Assembly (NCBI GenBank): GCA_964631235.1
Contig: CAZVZX010000014.1
Span: 45,305 to 109,304 of the forward strand
Reading direction: 5' to 3'
From: JARKPK01 sp964631235
Lineage (GTDB): Bacteria > Planctomycetota > Planctomycetia > Pirellulales > Thermoguttaceae
DNA length: 64,000 nt
Made by a program: the position numbers and the translations under genes. Below, piece after piece: positions 43,613-53,276 of this stretch (position 1 is its first letter; each line of letters starts with the position of its first letter). Under the pieces are notes generated by a model that had not been told where the DNA came from, made no database searches, and was given only the letters and a program-made list of their open reading frames with translations.

Positions 43613-44167
43613 TCATGTGGCGTTGCCGGTTTCGGCGTTCAACTCTTCGATCGGCAGCGTCACTCCCTTGATGATGCCTTCGCACACCAAGTCGCCCCGG
43701 ACGAAACATTGGAATTCGCATGTCAGAATCGTCCGCCGCACTTTGAGCATTTTGCAGGCGATCACGAAGCGGTCGCCGGGCCGGACGACCCCGCGAAAGC
43801 GAACTTCCTCGAGCCCGCCGAACCCGATGATTCCATCCATCAATTGGTAGCGTTTGCTGAAGTAGCTTGCCAATTGAGCGGCCGCCTCGCACATGATCAC
43901 GCCGGGCATCACCGGCAATCCGGGGAAGTGGCCGCGGGTCCAGAACTCATCGGGGCCGATGTCTTTGTAGCCGACGCAGAGGAAGTTCTCGGTGTCTTCC
44001 AAACAAATGGCCGTCAATTGCTCCATTTCGAAGCGTTGACGATTATGCCGGCGAATCTCATCGATGTCTGCAACGACGTGTGAGAAATCGATTTGGTTCG
44101 GATCGATCAACAGCGGTCTTTTGGGCACGCCCGGCTCCTTATATTGAGGCTCAGTATCGGGATGCAA
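43613..44167 (-). CDS. FabZ-like 3-hydroxyacyl-ACP dehydratase
   Basis: The protein has 184 residues with a single hot-dog fold. The catalytic histidine is in RGHFPGLPVMPGVIMCEAAA, and the partner Glu is in CEAAAQ. There is an N-terminal extension of about 45 residues (HPDTEPQYKEPGVPKRPLL...) not present in typical FabZ (about 150 residues). It would dehydrate beta-hydroxyacyl-ACP in fatty-acid elongation. Neighbours do not include other fab genes. Planctomycetes often have several FabZ-like paralogues, so this may serve a side pathway. Confidence 0.85.
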   Translation of the reverse strand: MHPDTEPQYKEPGVPKRPLLIDPNQIDFSHVVADIDEIRRHNRQRFEMEQLTAICLEDTENFLCVGYKDIGPDEFWTRGHFPGLPVMPGVIMCEAAAQLASYFSKRYQLMDGIIGFGGLEEVRFRGVVRPGDRFVIACKMLKVRRTILTCEFQCFVRGDLVCEGIIKGVTLPIEELNAETGNAT

Positions 44168-44650
44168 CGGCGCCGAACTCCGGGGATGCGGGTTGCCGCT
44201 GAGGCAGAGCGGCGCCGCGTTGCATGGGCTCTCTGAGGATCAATACGGGACTTCGAGACTCCTCTCGATCCCCCGACAACGGCACACTACTTTGGTCGCG
44301 TGGCGAAATGAGCGTTTTCTCTCCTGGGAGAATGCAGCCATGTTGCGCCGCGCGACTGATGCATGGGTTTCACCGAACAGCGGTGTTGCGACAATGCATT
44401 TTGCGACTACGCCACCGCCTGACGCACGACGCCCGGGTGAAACATCCGCTGCTCGACAACGCCCGTTTCAGACCCAACCGACCGGCGGGCTGGGCTCGAT
44501 TTCCGAGGCAGAAGGGGTTGCGGGCCGCCGTCGTTTCGGCCATCGCACGCAACGGCAACCACCCAAGGTTCTTACGGCAGCGCATCTGCCGGGCGCGCTT
44601 ACGGTCGACGAATCGCAACGCCGGGCGGCCTCCGCGACGCAGCGGCCGGC
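44168..44650. other. Intergenic region, 0.48 kb
   Basis: I see no gene, repeat or promoter that I can support between the FabZ-like gene and the small basic protein gene upstream of it. Confidence 0.45.
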
Positions 44651-44749
44651 TCAAGTCTTGACGACCCACCGTTTGGCGCGGCGCGCCTTGGGGTTTGCCG
44701 GACGTTTGCCGTGATTGGCCTTCTTATGATTTCGATTTGGTTTTGCCAT
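44651..44749 (-). CDS. 32-residue basic protein resembling ribosomal protein bL37
   Basis: This is a short frame, ATG at 44749 and TGA ending at 44651, preceded by AGGGAG about nine bases upstream. It starts MAKPNRNHKKANHGKRPANP and is one third Lys/Arg. The internal KANHGKRP string matches my memory of the C-terminal end of actinobacterial bL37, a ~24-residue 50S protein. A small, highly basic, rRNA-binding role is therefore likely. The gene stands alone on its strand and is shorter than most gene finders accept, so it may be unannotated. Confidence 0.65.
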   Translation of the reverse strand: MAKPNRNHKKANHGKRPANPKARRAKRWVVKT

Positions 44750-45974
44750 GACGGCAGTCTCCCTAACGGTAAAGCAATTACATCAATCGGCAGTCGATCG
44801 CGCGGCAGCCGCACACAGGCGGGCAACGCGCGATCCGATGTCGCCGCGGGGCATCGCCCACTACGAGCGAGGCATCGGCGGACACTCCCGCGGTCCGCGA
44901 CGCCTTGGCCAACGGCAGTGGGCATTGGTCCGACCTGCCGACCATCCGACCGGCACCGGGGCCACCGAACAGTCTGAGGACATTCGCGGAAACTCAATAG
45001 TATAGGGTACGAGGCCCCGGGCGCAAAGGCAGGCCGCGCGGGCACTAACGGCAGTGACGGCATCCAACGGCATCACACGTCGCGTTGAGGCCTGGGCGAC
45101 TCGGAGGTGCCGTTCGACGCGGTCTTTTCCGGCGGGCTGCGCGGTGCCGATTCGTGTTTTCCACGGGCGGCACGGCCCGCAACGAAACGGAGCTGCCGCC
45201 CCCGATCGAAACCGGGTTTTCCGTCGGTGGCTTTAGGTCTTGGCGGGCGAACCCGAGCGGGAGTCGATGGTGCCACGGAAGTGCCAAAGGCAAGCGGATC
45301 GGGCCAGGCACACGGTTCGGTCGAGAGATCCGGCATCGATTGCACGAGGCAAGCAAGGTTTTGGCGAGTCAAGGGAATAGTACCTGCCGCTTCTACCGAA
45401 TTCGTTCTTGGAAGGCCGCTCGCATGGCCCGTCACGGTTGGTAGGATGTCGGGCGATGCGGCGGCCGCCCTCTGAGAAGGCCAAAGGGGCGGTTGGCACT
45501 GAGGGGCAAGATGGCGTGTCCCCAGGGCGGCCGGCCCGCCGGAACTCCGGCGGCGATGGTTTACGAGTGGCGGAGCGGGTTTGGCCGAGCCGTTTGCGTT
45601 GTAGACCCCGACGCATGCGAGGTCAAGGGAGCGGAGTTTAGCCCTGCGGTGCTTGTATTTCGCATCGGCAGTTTGTAGGCTGGATGGGGGGAAGCGCTCT
45701 CTCGTGTGCGGTGCGGGAACGGCACGGGCGGCCGGCGGCCTCCCGACTACGGCACCGATTGCCGGCCTGACGATCGAGCATCGGCGCCCGGGGCCTTTGG
45801 GCCGGGCGGTCAGGCGACATTGGCACGGCGCTTCTTTTCTTTTCGAATCGGCAGAGAACAGGCGGTGGCTCTGGTTGGCGGCAGTGCATGCCGGGGCACA
45901 TTCGCTCGAAGTGAGGCAATCGCGTTGCGATCGTGCCGATGGGCGGCGCGATTCGAGCAATGGAGTAGAGGACC
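44750..45974. other. Intergenic region, 1.2 kb
   Basis: This is the longest gene-free stretch in the window. Several open frames exist, but their Arg/Pro/Gly composition and lack of ribosome sites mark them as GC-driven. I searched for tRNA-like cloverleaf ends, 6S-like and tmRNA-like signatures and saw none. Confidence 0.45.
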
Positions 45975-47693
45975 ATGGCGGACGAAAACGTGAACAAACG
46001 GGAAGAGGAAGCCGAAGACGCCGTAGAAATTGCCGGCGGAGCGGACGCGAACGACGCGGCTAAGGCGGAGACGAAGGCCGAAGCCAAGGCTCCCGCCAAG
46101 CCCGCGGCCAAACCGTTGAAGAAGGCGACGCCGGCGGCTGCCGCACCGGCCGGAAAACCGGCGGCGAAAGCGGCCGAGAAGCCGGTTAAGCAGGCGGCTG
46201 CAAAACAGGCCGAGACCGAAGAAGAGGCCGACCTTCAAGAGGAAGAAGACGAGAGCTTCTCGAAGACCCTGATGCTCATGCTGCCCAGTTGGTTGGCGAG
46301 CATGGTCGTTCATATGGTCGGTTTCCTTGTGCTGGCGCTGTGGTTCAACGACGGCGCCGCGGCTCAGAAGCGCATTGAAGTCGTCACCGCCATCACCGAG
46401 GAAGAAGAACTCGATCAGCTCGACGAGCCGATGGACGAGCCGCTGTTGGACCCGATGGACGTAACCGTCACGGAGATCACCAACGAGGCCCCGATCGATA
46501 GCGAGATGGACATCTCGCCGGCGACCGACATGGATGCCGCGGCCGTGGCTGTTGACCTGACGGACTTTGGTTTGGAGAAGGCCCCTCGCAACGATCTGAT
46601 GGCGACGGTCGGGGCGTACACGGGAAGCGGCGTCGAGGGCCGAGGGTCGGGCAAAGCGGGGCTGGTCGCTCGGGGAGGCGGCAACGAAAAGAGCGAACGG
46701 GCCGTGGCGCTGGCCCTCAAATGGTTGGCCGAGCACCAGATGCCCGATGGCGGTTGGACGCTCGATCTGACGGCCGTGCCGAATTGTCGCGGCCAGTGCC
46801 GGCATTCGGGCAAACACGACAAGGCGCGTTTGGCGGCCACCGGATTGGCATTGTTGCCGTTTTTGGGGGCAGGCCACACGCAGAAAACAGGGAAGTACCA
46901 ACAGACTGTTCAGCGCGGGCTGTATTTCATCGTCAGCAACATGAAGCTCAGCCCGCAGGGCGGCTCGATGCATGAGACCCAGGGCAATATGTACTCGCAC
47001 GGCATCTGTTCGATCGCCCTGTGCGAGGCTTATGCGATGACGCAAGACCGCGGCTTGCAGAATCCGGCCCAGGCGGCCATCAATTTCATCGCCTATGCGC
47101 AAGATCCCGTCGGCGGCGGCTGGCGCTACCAAATTCGTCAGCCCGGCGACACGTCGGTAGTCGGTTGGCAGATCATGGCGCTGAAGAGTGGTCACATGGC
47201 CTATCTCCGTGTGCCGCCGGTAACGGTGAAGAAGGCGTTCGACTTCCTCGACGCGGTGCAAAGCAACAGCGGGGCGAATTACGGCTACACCGGGCCCGGC
47301 GAAGGTCCGGCGACCACGGCCATCGGGCTGCTTTGCCGGATGTACTTGGGCTGGAAGAAGGATAATCCCGCCCTGCAACGCGGCGTGAAGTGGCTGAGCA
47401 ACCGCGGCCCGTCGAAAAACGACTTCTACTACAACTACTACGCCACGCAGGTGATGCGGCACTGGGAGGGCGAAGAGTGGGTGAAGTGGAACAACGTGAT
47501 GCGCGATCAGTTGGTCAACACGCAGGCCCAAAAGGGCCATGAAACCGGCAGTTGGTACGAAGAGGGCGGCCATGCGAACGAGGCGGGCGGCCGACTCTAT
47601 TGCACAGCCATGGCCACAATGATCCTCGAAGTGTATTACCGCCACTTGCCCATCTATCGCTCGCAAAGCGTGGACGAGAATTTCCCGCTGTAA
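45975..47693 (+). CDS. Membrane-anchored prenyltransferase/squalene-cyclase-fold repeat protein
   Basis: The protein has 572 residues; the ATG follows GAGGA. The N-terminal ~95 residues are Ala/Lys/Glu-rich and disordered, then one transmembrane helix (about 103-124), then an acidic stretch (ITEEEELDQLDEPMDEP). From about 240 come alpha/alpha-barrel repeats with QMPDGGWTLDL, DPVGGGWRYQIRQPGD and TAIGLLCRMYLGW. The fold is like squalene-hopene cyclase or a prenyltransferase beta subunit, but the cyclase DxDD acid motif is not seen. Such proteins are abundant in planctomycetes and probably bind rather than cyclise. Confidence 0.87.
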   Translation: MADENVNKREEEAEDAVEIAGGADANDAAKAETKAEAKAPAKPAAKPLKKATPAAAAPAGKPAAKAAEKPVKQAAAKQAETEEEADLQEEEDESFSKTLMLMLPSWLASMVVHMVGFLVLALWFNDGAAAQKRIEVVTAITEEEELDQLDEPMDEPLLDPMDVTVTEITNEAPIDSEMDISPATDMDAAAVAVDLTDFGLEKAPRNDLMATVGAYTGSGVEGRGSGKAGLVARGGGNEKSERAVALALKWLAEHQMPDGGWTLDLTAVPNCRGQCRHSGKHDKARLAATGLALLPFLGAGHTQKTGKYQQTVQRGLYFIVSNMKLSPQGGSMHETQGNMYSHGICSIALCEAYAMTQDRGLQNPAQAAINFIAYAQDPVGGGWRYQIRQPGDTSVVGWQIMALKSGHMAYLRVPPVTVKKAFDFLDAVQSNSGANYGYTGPGEGPATTAIGLLCRMYLGWKKDNPALQRGVKWLSNRGPSKNDFYYNYYATQVMRHWEGEEWVKWNNVMRDQLVNTQAQKGHETGSWYEEGGHANEAGGRLYCTAMATMILEVYYRHLPIYRSQSVDENFPL

Positions 47694-47727
47694 GCGATTG
47701 GGGTTATCGCACTGTCTATCAACGAAC

Positions 47728-47774
47728 AACCGGCGCGACGGGGGGACGCCCCTGTTGCGCCGGTTTCGTTTTAT
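47728..47774 (+). terminator. Intrinsic terminator
   Basis: AACCGGCGCGAC (47728-47739) pairs with GTTGCGCCGGTT (47754-47765), a 12-bp stem with one G-U pair, followed by TCGTTTTA. It lies 35 bases after the stop of the repeat protein and before the convergent gene. Confidence 0.75.
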
Positions 47775-47833
47775 GGATTGCGTTGGAGCGGCAATGGCCG
47801 TCTATTCAGTACGAGATTGAGGCGGTTGTCGCG

Positions 47834-49945
47834 TTATGGCCGCGGGCCGATGCGCTCGATGGGAATCGGCTCGAAGCCGGGCAGCTCGGCCCATATCTTC
47901 GGCAATTGCGACAGGTCAAGCTTTGTCGGCAGGGCCTCGTCGATCAGCTTGGGAAAGTCGCTCAGGGGGCGCTCGAGATTGTCGGCCCGATCGAGCCAGG
48001 CCGGATCGACCCCTTGCCGCAGATCGAACGGCTTTCGGCAACCGATCATAAGATTGCCGCGGATCACGTTGCCCATCGGCATCAACGGATTTTCGTCCAT
48101 TACCCGGGCCAAGGCGGGATAACGCTCGCGCCACAGGGGCGATTGATACTCGACCTGTTGGCATTTGGCCAGCAGGTTCCACGAGTCGGGCCGATCGAAG
48201 ACGATTCCCTTCGGCCCGCGGGCATCGACATGCACGCCGATCGGCTGATCGACGAAGACGTTGCCGCGGATCACGTTGTCGCGTCCGCCGCCGATCACCA
48301 CCGCCCGATTGCCGCAGCGGAACACAATGTTGCCGATGATCGAGTCGCCGCTGTCGCAGTCGTCGAGATAGAACGCCTGGGCGCCGAAACCGCCTTTGGG
48401 GGCTACGTCGCGCACAAAGTTCCATCGAACGACGTTGCCGCGGCTGGCCCAATCGCGGCCCGTGTAGAACACGCCGACGTCGGCATAATGGATGCATACG
48501 TCGTGAACCGAGTTGAGTTCCAGCAGGTGTTCGTTGCCGCCGTAGGCCACCGCGCCGGTGGGCGCGTGATGGAACAGGTTGTTGGCCATCCGATTGCCGC
48601 AACCGTGCATTGTGGCGCAGCGGCCGCCCTCCCAGTTCCAACGGCCCACATGATGAACGTGGCAATGCTCGATCGCGCACTTTCCGGGGGTGAGCGTCTT
48701 GCGATCGCCGCCGGAAACGCTGATGCCCAGCCCGCCGGTGGCCGTCACTTCGCAGCGCGAGGCGACCATTTCGGCGCCGGCCAGTGTGATTCCCTGCCGA
48801 CCGGTGTTGCGCACCAAGCAGTTTTCCATTCGGCACCCGTGTCCGTTGACGATGACTGCGCCGGCGTCGCAACCGTTTTCGATCACCAAATCCCGGAGGG
48901 TTAGGTATTGGGCCCCGTCGGCGCGGATCAGCGGTCGGCGGCAGAGGGTCAGCCGCACAGGGGCGGAGGAAATGCCGGCCGGCGGCCAGAAGTAGAGGCG
49001 GTTGGCCTTGCGATCAAGGTAGTACTCGCCGGGACGATCTAGCTCTTCGAACACGTGCAGGGCGTAGAACGGGTGCTTCGATTTCTTGTTCCAGGGCGAT
49101 CCGATCCCGTAGCGATGCTTGGCCGCCAAGCGGAGTTCGCCGGTGGCGGCGTCGTACGAGGCGGCCTTCAGCGCCTCGTCGCTCCACTCGTAGCACCAGA
49201 AGCCGTGCAGCCACACGCCATGCTGAAAATCCCAGCTCTTCGCCCGATCGCCGGGAAAGCGAAACGCTCCGGGGCGATAGACCTCGCGCTCGACCCAGTG
49301 GGTGACGCCCGAGGCGCCCGAGTCGGTCACCTCGTCGAACTCGACAAATCCTTCGTTGGGCCATCGGGCGGATTGCATCGGTTCGTCGCCGAAGATCAGC
49401 TCTTCGCAGCCGTGATCGCGGTGGGCGGAAGGCAGCTCGGCCAGCGGCGGAAACCCCAACGCCTTCAAATCGGCGACGACGACCTTTTGGCGGGCCTCGG
49501 CCGAGATCAGCGAGTTGGCCTCGTCGGGTGCGATGGGCCGGAAGCCCGAAACGACCCGCGCGCCGGTCAGCCGTGCCGTTCGCGGCTCGATGCCGCGGAT
49601 CTCGAACGGCCGGGCGGCCTCGCCCGAATGCCGTTTGTCGAGCGTCAGCCCTTTTTCCACGAAGTACTCGCCCGGGGCGAGCCAAATAGTGCATGGCCCG
49701 TTGCCGGCCGAGGCCGCCAACGCCTTTTCGACGGTGGCGAAGGGCTGCTCGCGGGTGCCGGGGTGTGCATCGTTGCCGTTGGGGGCGACAAAATACTCAG
49801 CCGCTGCCGCGGAACCGGCGTTCAAGGTTGCGGTCGCCGTCGTCGTATAGCCCGCTCCAGCCAGCACGGCGGAAATGATCGCCGAGAGCACGCGGAAACG
49901 GCAGGTCGCTGGTTCGACCGTTAATCGCGGGGAAGGTGATTTCAT
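47834..49945 (-). CDS. Exported right-handed beta-helix protein (pectate-lyase-like)
   Basis: The protein has about 703 residues. I prefer the ATG at 49945 (GGAG upstream) over 49960. A signal peptide covers about residues 17-48 (SAIISAVLAGAGY..., Ala-rich). EYFVAPNGNDAHPGTREQPF opens the domain, a hallmark of the DUF1565/beta-helix proteins, and many helix rungs follow (ENCLVRNTGRQGITL, NNLFHHAPTGAVAYGG, IIGNIVFRCGNRAVVIGG). A central beta-sandwich (about 200-330) interrupts the helix. It is likely a polysaccharide lyase or hydrolase, or a binding protein, facing outside. It clusters with the ADP-ribosylglycohydrolase and sulfatase. Confidence 0.87.
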   Translation of the reverse strand: MKSPSPRLTVEPATCRFRVLSAIISAVLAGAGYTTTATATLNAGSAAAAEYFVAPNGNDAHPGTREQPFATVEKALAASAGNGPCTIWLAPGEYFVEKGLTLDKRHSGEAARPFEIRGIEPRTARLTGARVVSGFRPIAPDEANSLISAEARQKVVVADLKALGFPPLAELPSAHRDHGCEELIFGDEPMQSARWPNEGFVEFDEVTDSGASGVTHWVEREVYRPGAFRFPGDRAKSWDFQHGVWLHGFWCYEWSDEALKAASYDAATGELRLAAKHRYGIGSPWNKKSKHPFYALHVFEELDRPGEYYLDRKANRLYFWPPAGISSAPVRLTLCRRPLIRADGAQYLTLRDLVIENGCDAGAVIVNGHGCRMENCLVRNTGRQGITLAGAEMVASRCEVTATGGLGISVSGGDRKTLTPGKCAIEHCHVHHVGRWNWEGGRCATMHGCGNRMANNLFHHAPTGAVAYGGNEHLLELNSVHDVCIHYADVGVFYTGRDWASRGNVVRWNFVRDVAPKGGFGAQAFYLDDCDSGDSIIGNIVFRCGNRAVVIGGGRDNVIRGNVFVDQPIGVHVDARGPKGIVFDRPDSWNLLAKCQQVEYQSPLWRERYPALARVMDENPLMPMGNVIRGNLMIGCRKPFDLRQGVDPAWLDRADNLERPLSDFPKLIDEALPTKLDLSQLPKIWAELPGFEPIPIERIGPRP

Positions 49946-50394
49946 CGTGTCGTTCTCCATTGGTTTGCTTTCGATGGCGAGATCGGTTGTGTGAGGTGCT
50001 CGAAGGCGGGCCGAGCGATGCTAGGGGCGACAATCCGGAAGTCCATCGCTTCAGTCTCTATTGGCCTTCGCCAAACCAGGTGATGCATTTGCCCCCAAGA
50101 TGCAGCGGACGTAGGTCAACAGGATTCGCGAAGATCAATAGAAGCCCGGTGCCGAGGACGAAAACATCGCGGCTCCGCGGACCGGGGCAGGGGTGTGCCG
50201 ACAAATGAGTTGCCAAGGGCTGATTCCCTGGTCGATACTCGTGGACAACGAGTCTATACTCTACAAACCGGGTGATTGGAATTCAACCGCGAGCAACGGT
50301 TGTCGGGCGGGTGGCGTTTCGGCCGCGGGCACAGCGAGGCGGCCCGTTGCGCGTTGTCTTTGCCAGATGAGCGTTGAGGGGATGAGTCTCCGTT
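49946..50394. other. Divergent intergenic region
   Basis: It contains an inverted repeat beside a -10-like TATACT (50237-50260), about 135 bases before the second ADP-ribosylglycohydrolase gene. No coding frame is supported. Confidence 0.45.
50237..50260 (+). promoter_or_regulatory. Inverted repeat and -10-like element
   Basis: ACTCGT (50237-50242), GGACA, ACGAGT (50248-50253) form a perfect 6-bp inverted repeat, one base before TATACT (50255-50260). It is a plausible operator at the promoter of the downstream polysaccharide-related genes. Confidence 0.4.
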
Positions 50395-51651
50395 ATGTCG
50401 AGCAACATTTACTGCCCTTTTCGTGGTTCGATGTCGGTGGTCTTGCTCGCCACGCTGTTTGCCGCAGGCGCATGGCCGTTGCAGGCCGTTTCTGCCGAGG
50501 TCGCGTTGGAAGAGCGATCGGCCGAGTCGATTGTTGTTTCGCGAGCGGAGCTTTTCGATCGGCTTTACGGCGGTTGGGTGGGAATGCTCATCGGCGGGCT
50601 CGAAGGGCTGCCGCACGAGTTCAAGTACCACGACACGCCGCGCGACACGCTGCCGGAGTTCGTCTTCCTGCCCCGCGGGGCGCGATCGGACGACGACAAC
50701 GATTTCGAATGGCCCCACCTTTGGTTCATGGATAAGGAAAACACGACCAAACTGCCTTACGAACGGATTGTCGCCATTTGGAAGGCGAACATGAATAAAG
50801 GGATTTGGGTGGCGAACAAAAAAGCCCGCGAGCTGATGGACGAAGGCGTGGTGCCGCCGGAAACGGGCAGCGTGGGCCGCAATCCGCACGCATGGTACAA
50901 CTTGTCGGGGCAGTTCTGCGTCGAATCGTATGGGCTGATCGCGCCGGGCATGCCGCAAACCGCGGCGGAAATCGGCCTGCACTACGCGCGAATCGCCGTT
51001 TCGGAGGAGCCGTTGCAAGCCGCACAGTTCTGGACGAGCTTGGTGAGCGAAAGCGTGTTCGACCGCGGGCCGATCGATCGCCTGTTGCGCCGGGCAGCCG
51101 ACGCCGCCGACCCGCGCAGCGCAATGGCCGAGGCGGTTGCCGATGCGCTGGCCGCCCACGAATCGCATCCCGACGACTGGAAAGCCGCGCGGCAAGCCAT
51201 TCACCGCAAATGGATGGACGAGCGGAAGTGGAATCGCAACTCGACGCCCGTCAACGGCGCGGCCGTCTGCTTGGCCTTGCTTTACGGCAACGATGATTTC
51301 TACCGCACGCTCCAACTGGCGATGGCCCTCGGCTACGACGCCGACTGCAACGCAGCCACGGCAGGAACCGTGATCGGGGCACGCTGGGGCTTTCGCCGCA
51401 TCGCGGCGCTGCCGCAGTTCCAAATGCCCGATCGCTACGTCAATGCCACCCGGCCGGAGCTGCCGGGCGAGTGCAAAGTGAGCGAACAGGCCGAAGTGCT
51501 GTTGCGGCTGGCCGAACGGATTATCGTGGAAAACGGCGGCCGGCGAATTTCCGTCGAGGGCGAACCGGGCTATCGCATCGTGCGCCAAAAGCCCCGGAAC
51601 CTCGATCCGCTGCCCAAGAACCCGCGAGGACCGGCCTCGGAGAAGCAATGA
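50395..51651 (+). CDS. Exported ADP-ribosylglycohydrolase-family protein (second of two)
   Basis: The 418-residue frame begins MSSNIYCPFRG; an ATG at residue 13 starts a cleaner signal peptide (MSVVLLATLFAAGAWPL). It shares order and length with the protein at 23635-24885. LYGGWVGMLIGGLEGLPHEF corresponds to AAGWIGQMCGVGWGAPTEF there. Acidic magnesium motifs are SDDDNDFEW and ALGYDADCNAATAG. Identity appears modest, so these are diverged paralogues rather than recent duplicates. Exported and placed between a beta-helix protein and a sulfatase, it more likely acts on an extracellular glycoside than on ADP-ribosylated protein. Confidence 0.87.
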   Translation: MSSNIYCPFRGSMSVVLLATLFAAGAWPLQAVSAEVALEERSAESIVVSRAELFDRLYGGWVGMLIGGLEGLPHEFKYHDTPRDTLPEFVFLPRGARSDDDNDFEWPHLWFMDKENTTKLPYERIVAIWKANMNKGIWVANKKARELMDEGVVPPETGSVGRNPHAWYNLSGQFCVESYGLIAPGMPQTAAEIGLHYARIAVSEEPLQAAQFWTSLVSESVFDRGPIDRLLRRAADAADPRSAMAEAVADALAAHESHPDDWKAARQAIHRKWMDERKWNRNSTPVNGAAVCLALLYGNDDFYRTLQLAMALGYDADCNAATAGTVIGARWGFRRIAALPQFQMPDRYVNATRPELPGECKVSEQAEVLLRLAERIIVENGGRRISVEGEPGYRIVRQKPRNLDPLPKNPRGPASEKQ

Positions 51652-51839
51652 CGGCGCGCCGGCTGGTGGTCGCGTTCATGTAAGAGACGTTGGCGAATCG
51701 TTCGATTTTGCCTTTTTTGTACGGTGATTTCTTGCCTATCGGTCGCTCCGGTAGTATGGTGCAGCCTGACGGGCCTCATTGCGACCGGGATCGCGCGCGC
51801 CCGAGATCGCACCCCTTTCGGTTGAATGTGAGGTGAATC

Positions 51840-53276
51840 GTGAAAGTCGTCCTCTCGCTTCTGGTTTTATCGCTGTTTTCGGTTGGGGTTGAGGGCGCGG
51901 CGGCTGAGCAGCGGCGTCCGAACATCGTCTTCGTCATGGCCGACGACATGGGTTGGGGCCAAACCGGCTATCGCAATCACCCGACGCTGAAAACGCCGAA
52001 CCTTGACGCGATGGCGGCCCACGGGCTTCGCTTCGAGCGATTCTATGCCGGCGGGCCGGTCTGTTCGCCGACGCGGGCATCGGTGCTGACCGGCCGCACC
52101 CACCATCGCTGCGGCGTGCTCAGCCACGGCTACGCGCTGCGGCTTCAAGAGAAGACGATCGCCCAAGCCCTGCGGCAGGCGGGCTATGTGACTGGGCACT
52201 TCGGCAAATGGCACCTCAACGGGCATCGCGGCCCCGGCGTGCCGATTCTCGGCGACGATCCGCGAAATCCGGGAGTATTCGGATTCGACGAATGGGTTTC
52301 CGTTTCGAACTTCTTTGATGTCGATCCATTGATGAGCCGCGGCGGAAAGTTCGAATCATTCCGCGGCGATTCTTCGGAGATTGTCGTGAACGAAGCGATC
52401 GCGTTCTTAAAAAAGCATCGCGAAAGCGGCAAGCCGATGTTTGCCGTCATCTGGTACGGCACCCCGCACAGCCCGTTTAGGGCGTTGCCGGACGACAAAG
52501 AAGCGTTTGCCGAGCTCGCCGAGACATCGGCCCATCATTACGGAGAGCTGCGCGCAATGGACCGCAGCATCGGCACGCTGCGGCAGGCGTTGCGCGATTT
52601 GGGAATCGCCGAGAATACGATGGTTGTGTTTTGCAGCGACAACGGCGGCTTGCCCAATATCAAGCCCGATACGGTCGGCGGCCTCCGCGGGTACAAAGCC
52701 AGTGTTTTCGAGGGAGGGATTCGCGTGCCGGGAATCATCGAATGGCCTGCGGCAATCAAGCCGCGAATTACGAACTATCCGGCCTGCGTGATGGACCTTT
52801 TCCCAACGATCGCCGAAATCGTCGGGCTGCCCGATGGCGCGATGACCAAACCGCTCGACGGCATGAGCTTGGTTCGTCTTTTCAACGAAGAGCTGCCGGA
52901 TCGCGGTTCGCCCATCGGCTTCCGCTATCAGTCGCAGCGGGCACTAGTGGGCGACCGCTTCAAACTGGTCGCCCGAAAGATCGAGAATGGGGAGTATGAA
53001 CTCTACGATCTGATCGCCGATCCGCAAGAGTCGCGGGATGTGAGCGGCGAACACCCCCAAGTGATGGAGCAGATGAAGCGCGCGCTGGCGGCCTGGGAGG
53101 CCTCCGTGGACGCCAGTTTTGAGGGCAAGGATTATCCCCAAGGCGCCGTGGTGCCGCCCGACCCGAAGCCGATCGACTGGTTCCGCACCCCGCAGTATCA
53201 GCCGTTTCTCGAAGAGTGGAGCAAGCGGTGGGAATACGCGGGGTATCTCAAGCGGGCCAAAGACACGGGCGACTAG
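51840..53276 (+). CDS. Secreted S1-family sulfatase
   Basis: The protein has 478 residues from a GTG start, with GAGGTG upstream. Signal peptide VKVVLSLLVLSLFSVGVEG. Asp35-Asp36 in VMADDMGWG bind calcium, and Cys75 in CSPTRASVLTGR is the residue converted to formylglycine. HFGKWHL and FCSDNGG complete the active site. It hydrolyses sulfate esters, probably on a marine or algal polysaccharide, and needs the formylglycine-generating enzyme encoded elsewhere. It follows the second ADP-ribosylglycohydrolase gene by 188 bases. Confidence 0.95.
   Translation: MKVVLSLLVLSLFSVGVEGAAAEQRRPNIVFVMADDMGWGQTGYRNHPTLKTPNLDAMAAHGLRFERFYAGGPVCSPTRASVLTGRTHHRCGVLSHGYALRLQEKTIAQALRQAGYVTGHFGKWHLNGHRGPGVPILGDDPRNPGVFGFDEWVSVSNFFDVDPLMSRGGKFESFRGDSSEIVVNEAIAFLKKHRESGKPMFAVIWYGTPHSPFRALPDDKEAFAELAETSAHHYGELRAMDRSIGTLRQALRDLGIAENTMVVFCSDNGGLPNIKPDTVGGLRGYKASVFEGGIRVPGIIEWPAAIKPRITNYPACVMDLFPTIAEIVGLPDGAMTKPLDGMSLVRLFNEELPDRGSPIGFRYQSQRALVGDRFKLVARKIENGEYELYDLIADPQESRDVSGEHPQVMEQMKRALAAWEASVDASFEGKDYPQGAVVPPDPKPIDWFRTPQYQPFLEEWSKRWEYAGYLKRAKDTGD

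Noticed and set aside
45073..45960. A 295-residue frame on the minus strand in the longest gene-free region
   Set aside because: Composition is Arg/Pro/Ser-rich with no ribosome site and no motif. It looks like an artefact of high GC content.
47834..53276. A canonical polysaccharide utilisation locus of Bacteroidetes type
   Set aside because: No SusC/SusD-like pair is present; the beta-helix, hydrolase and sulfatase genes are only a loose cluster.
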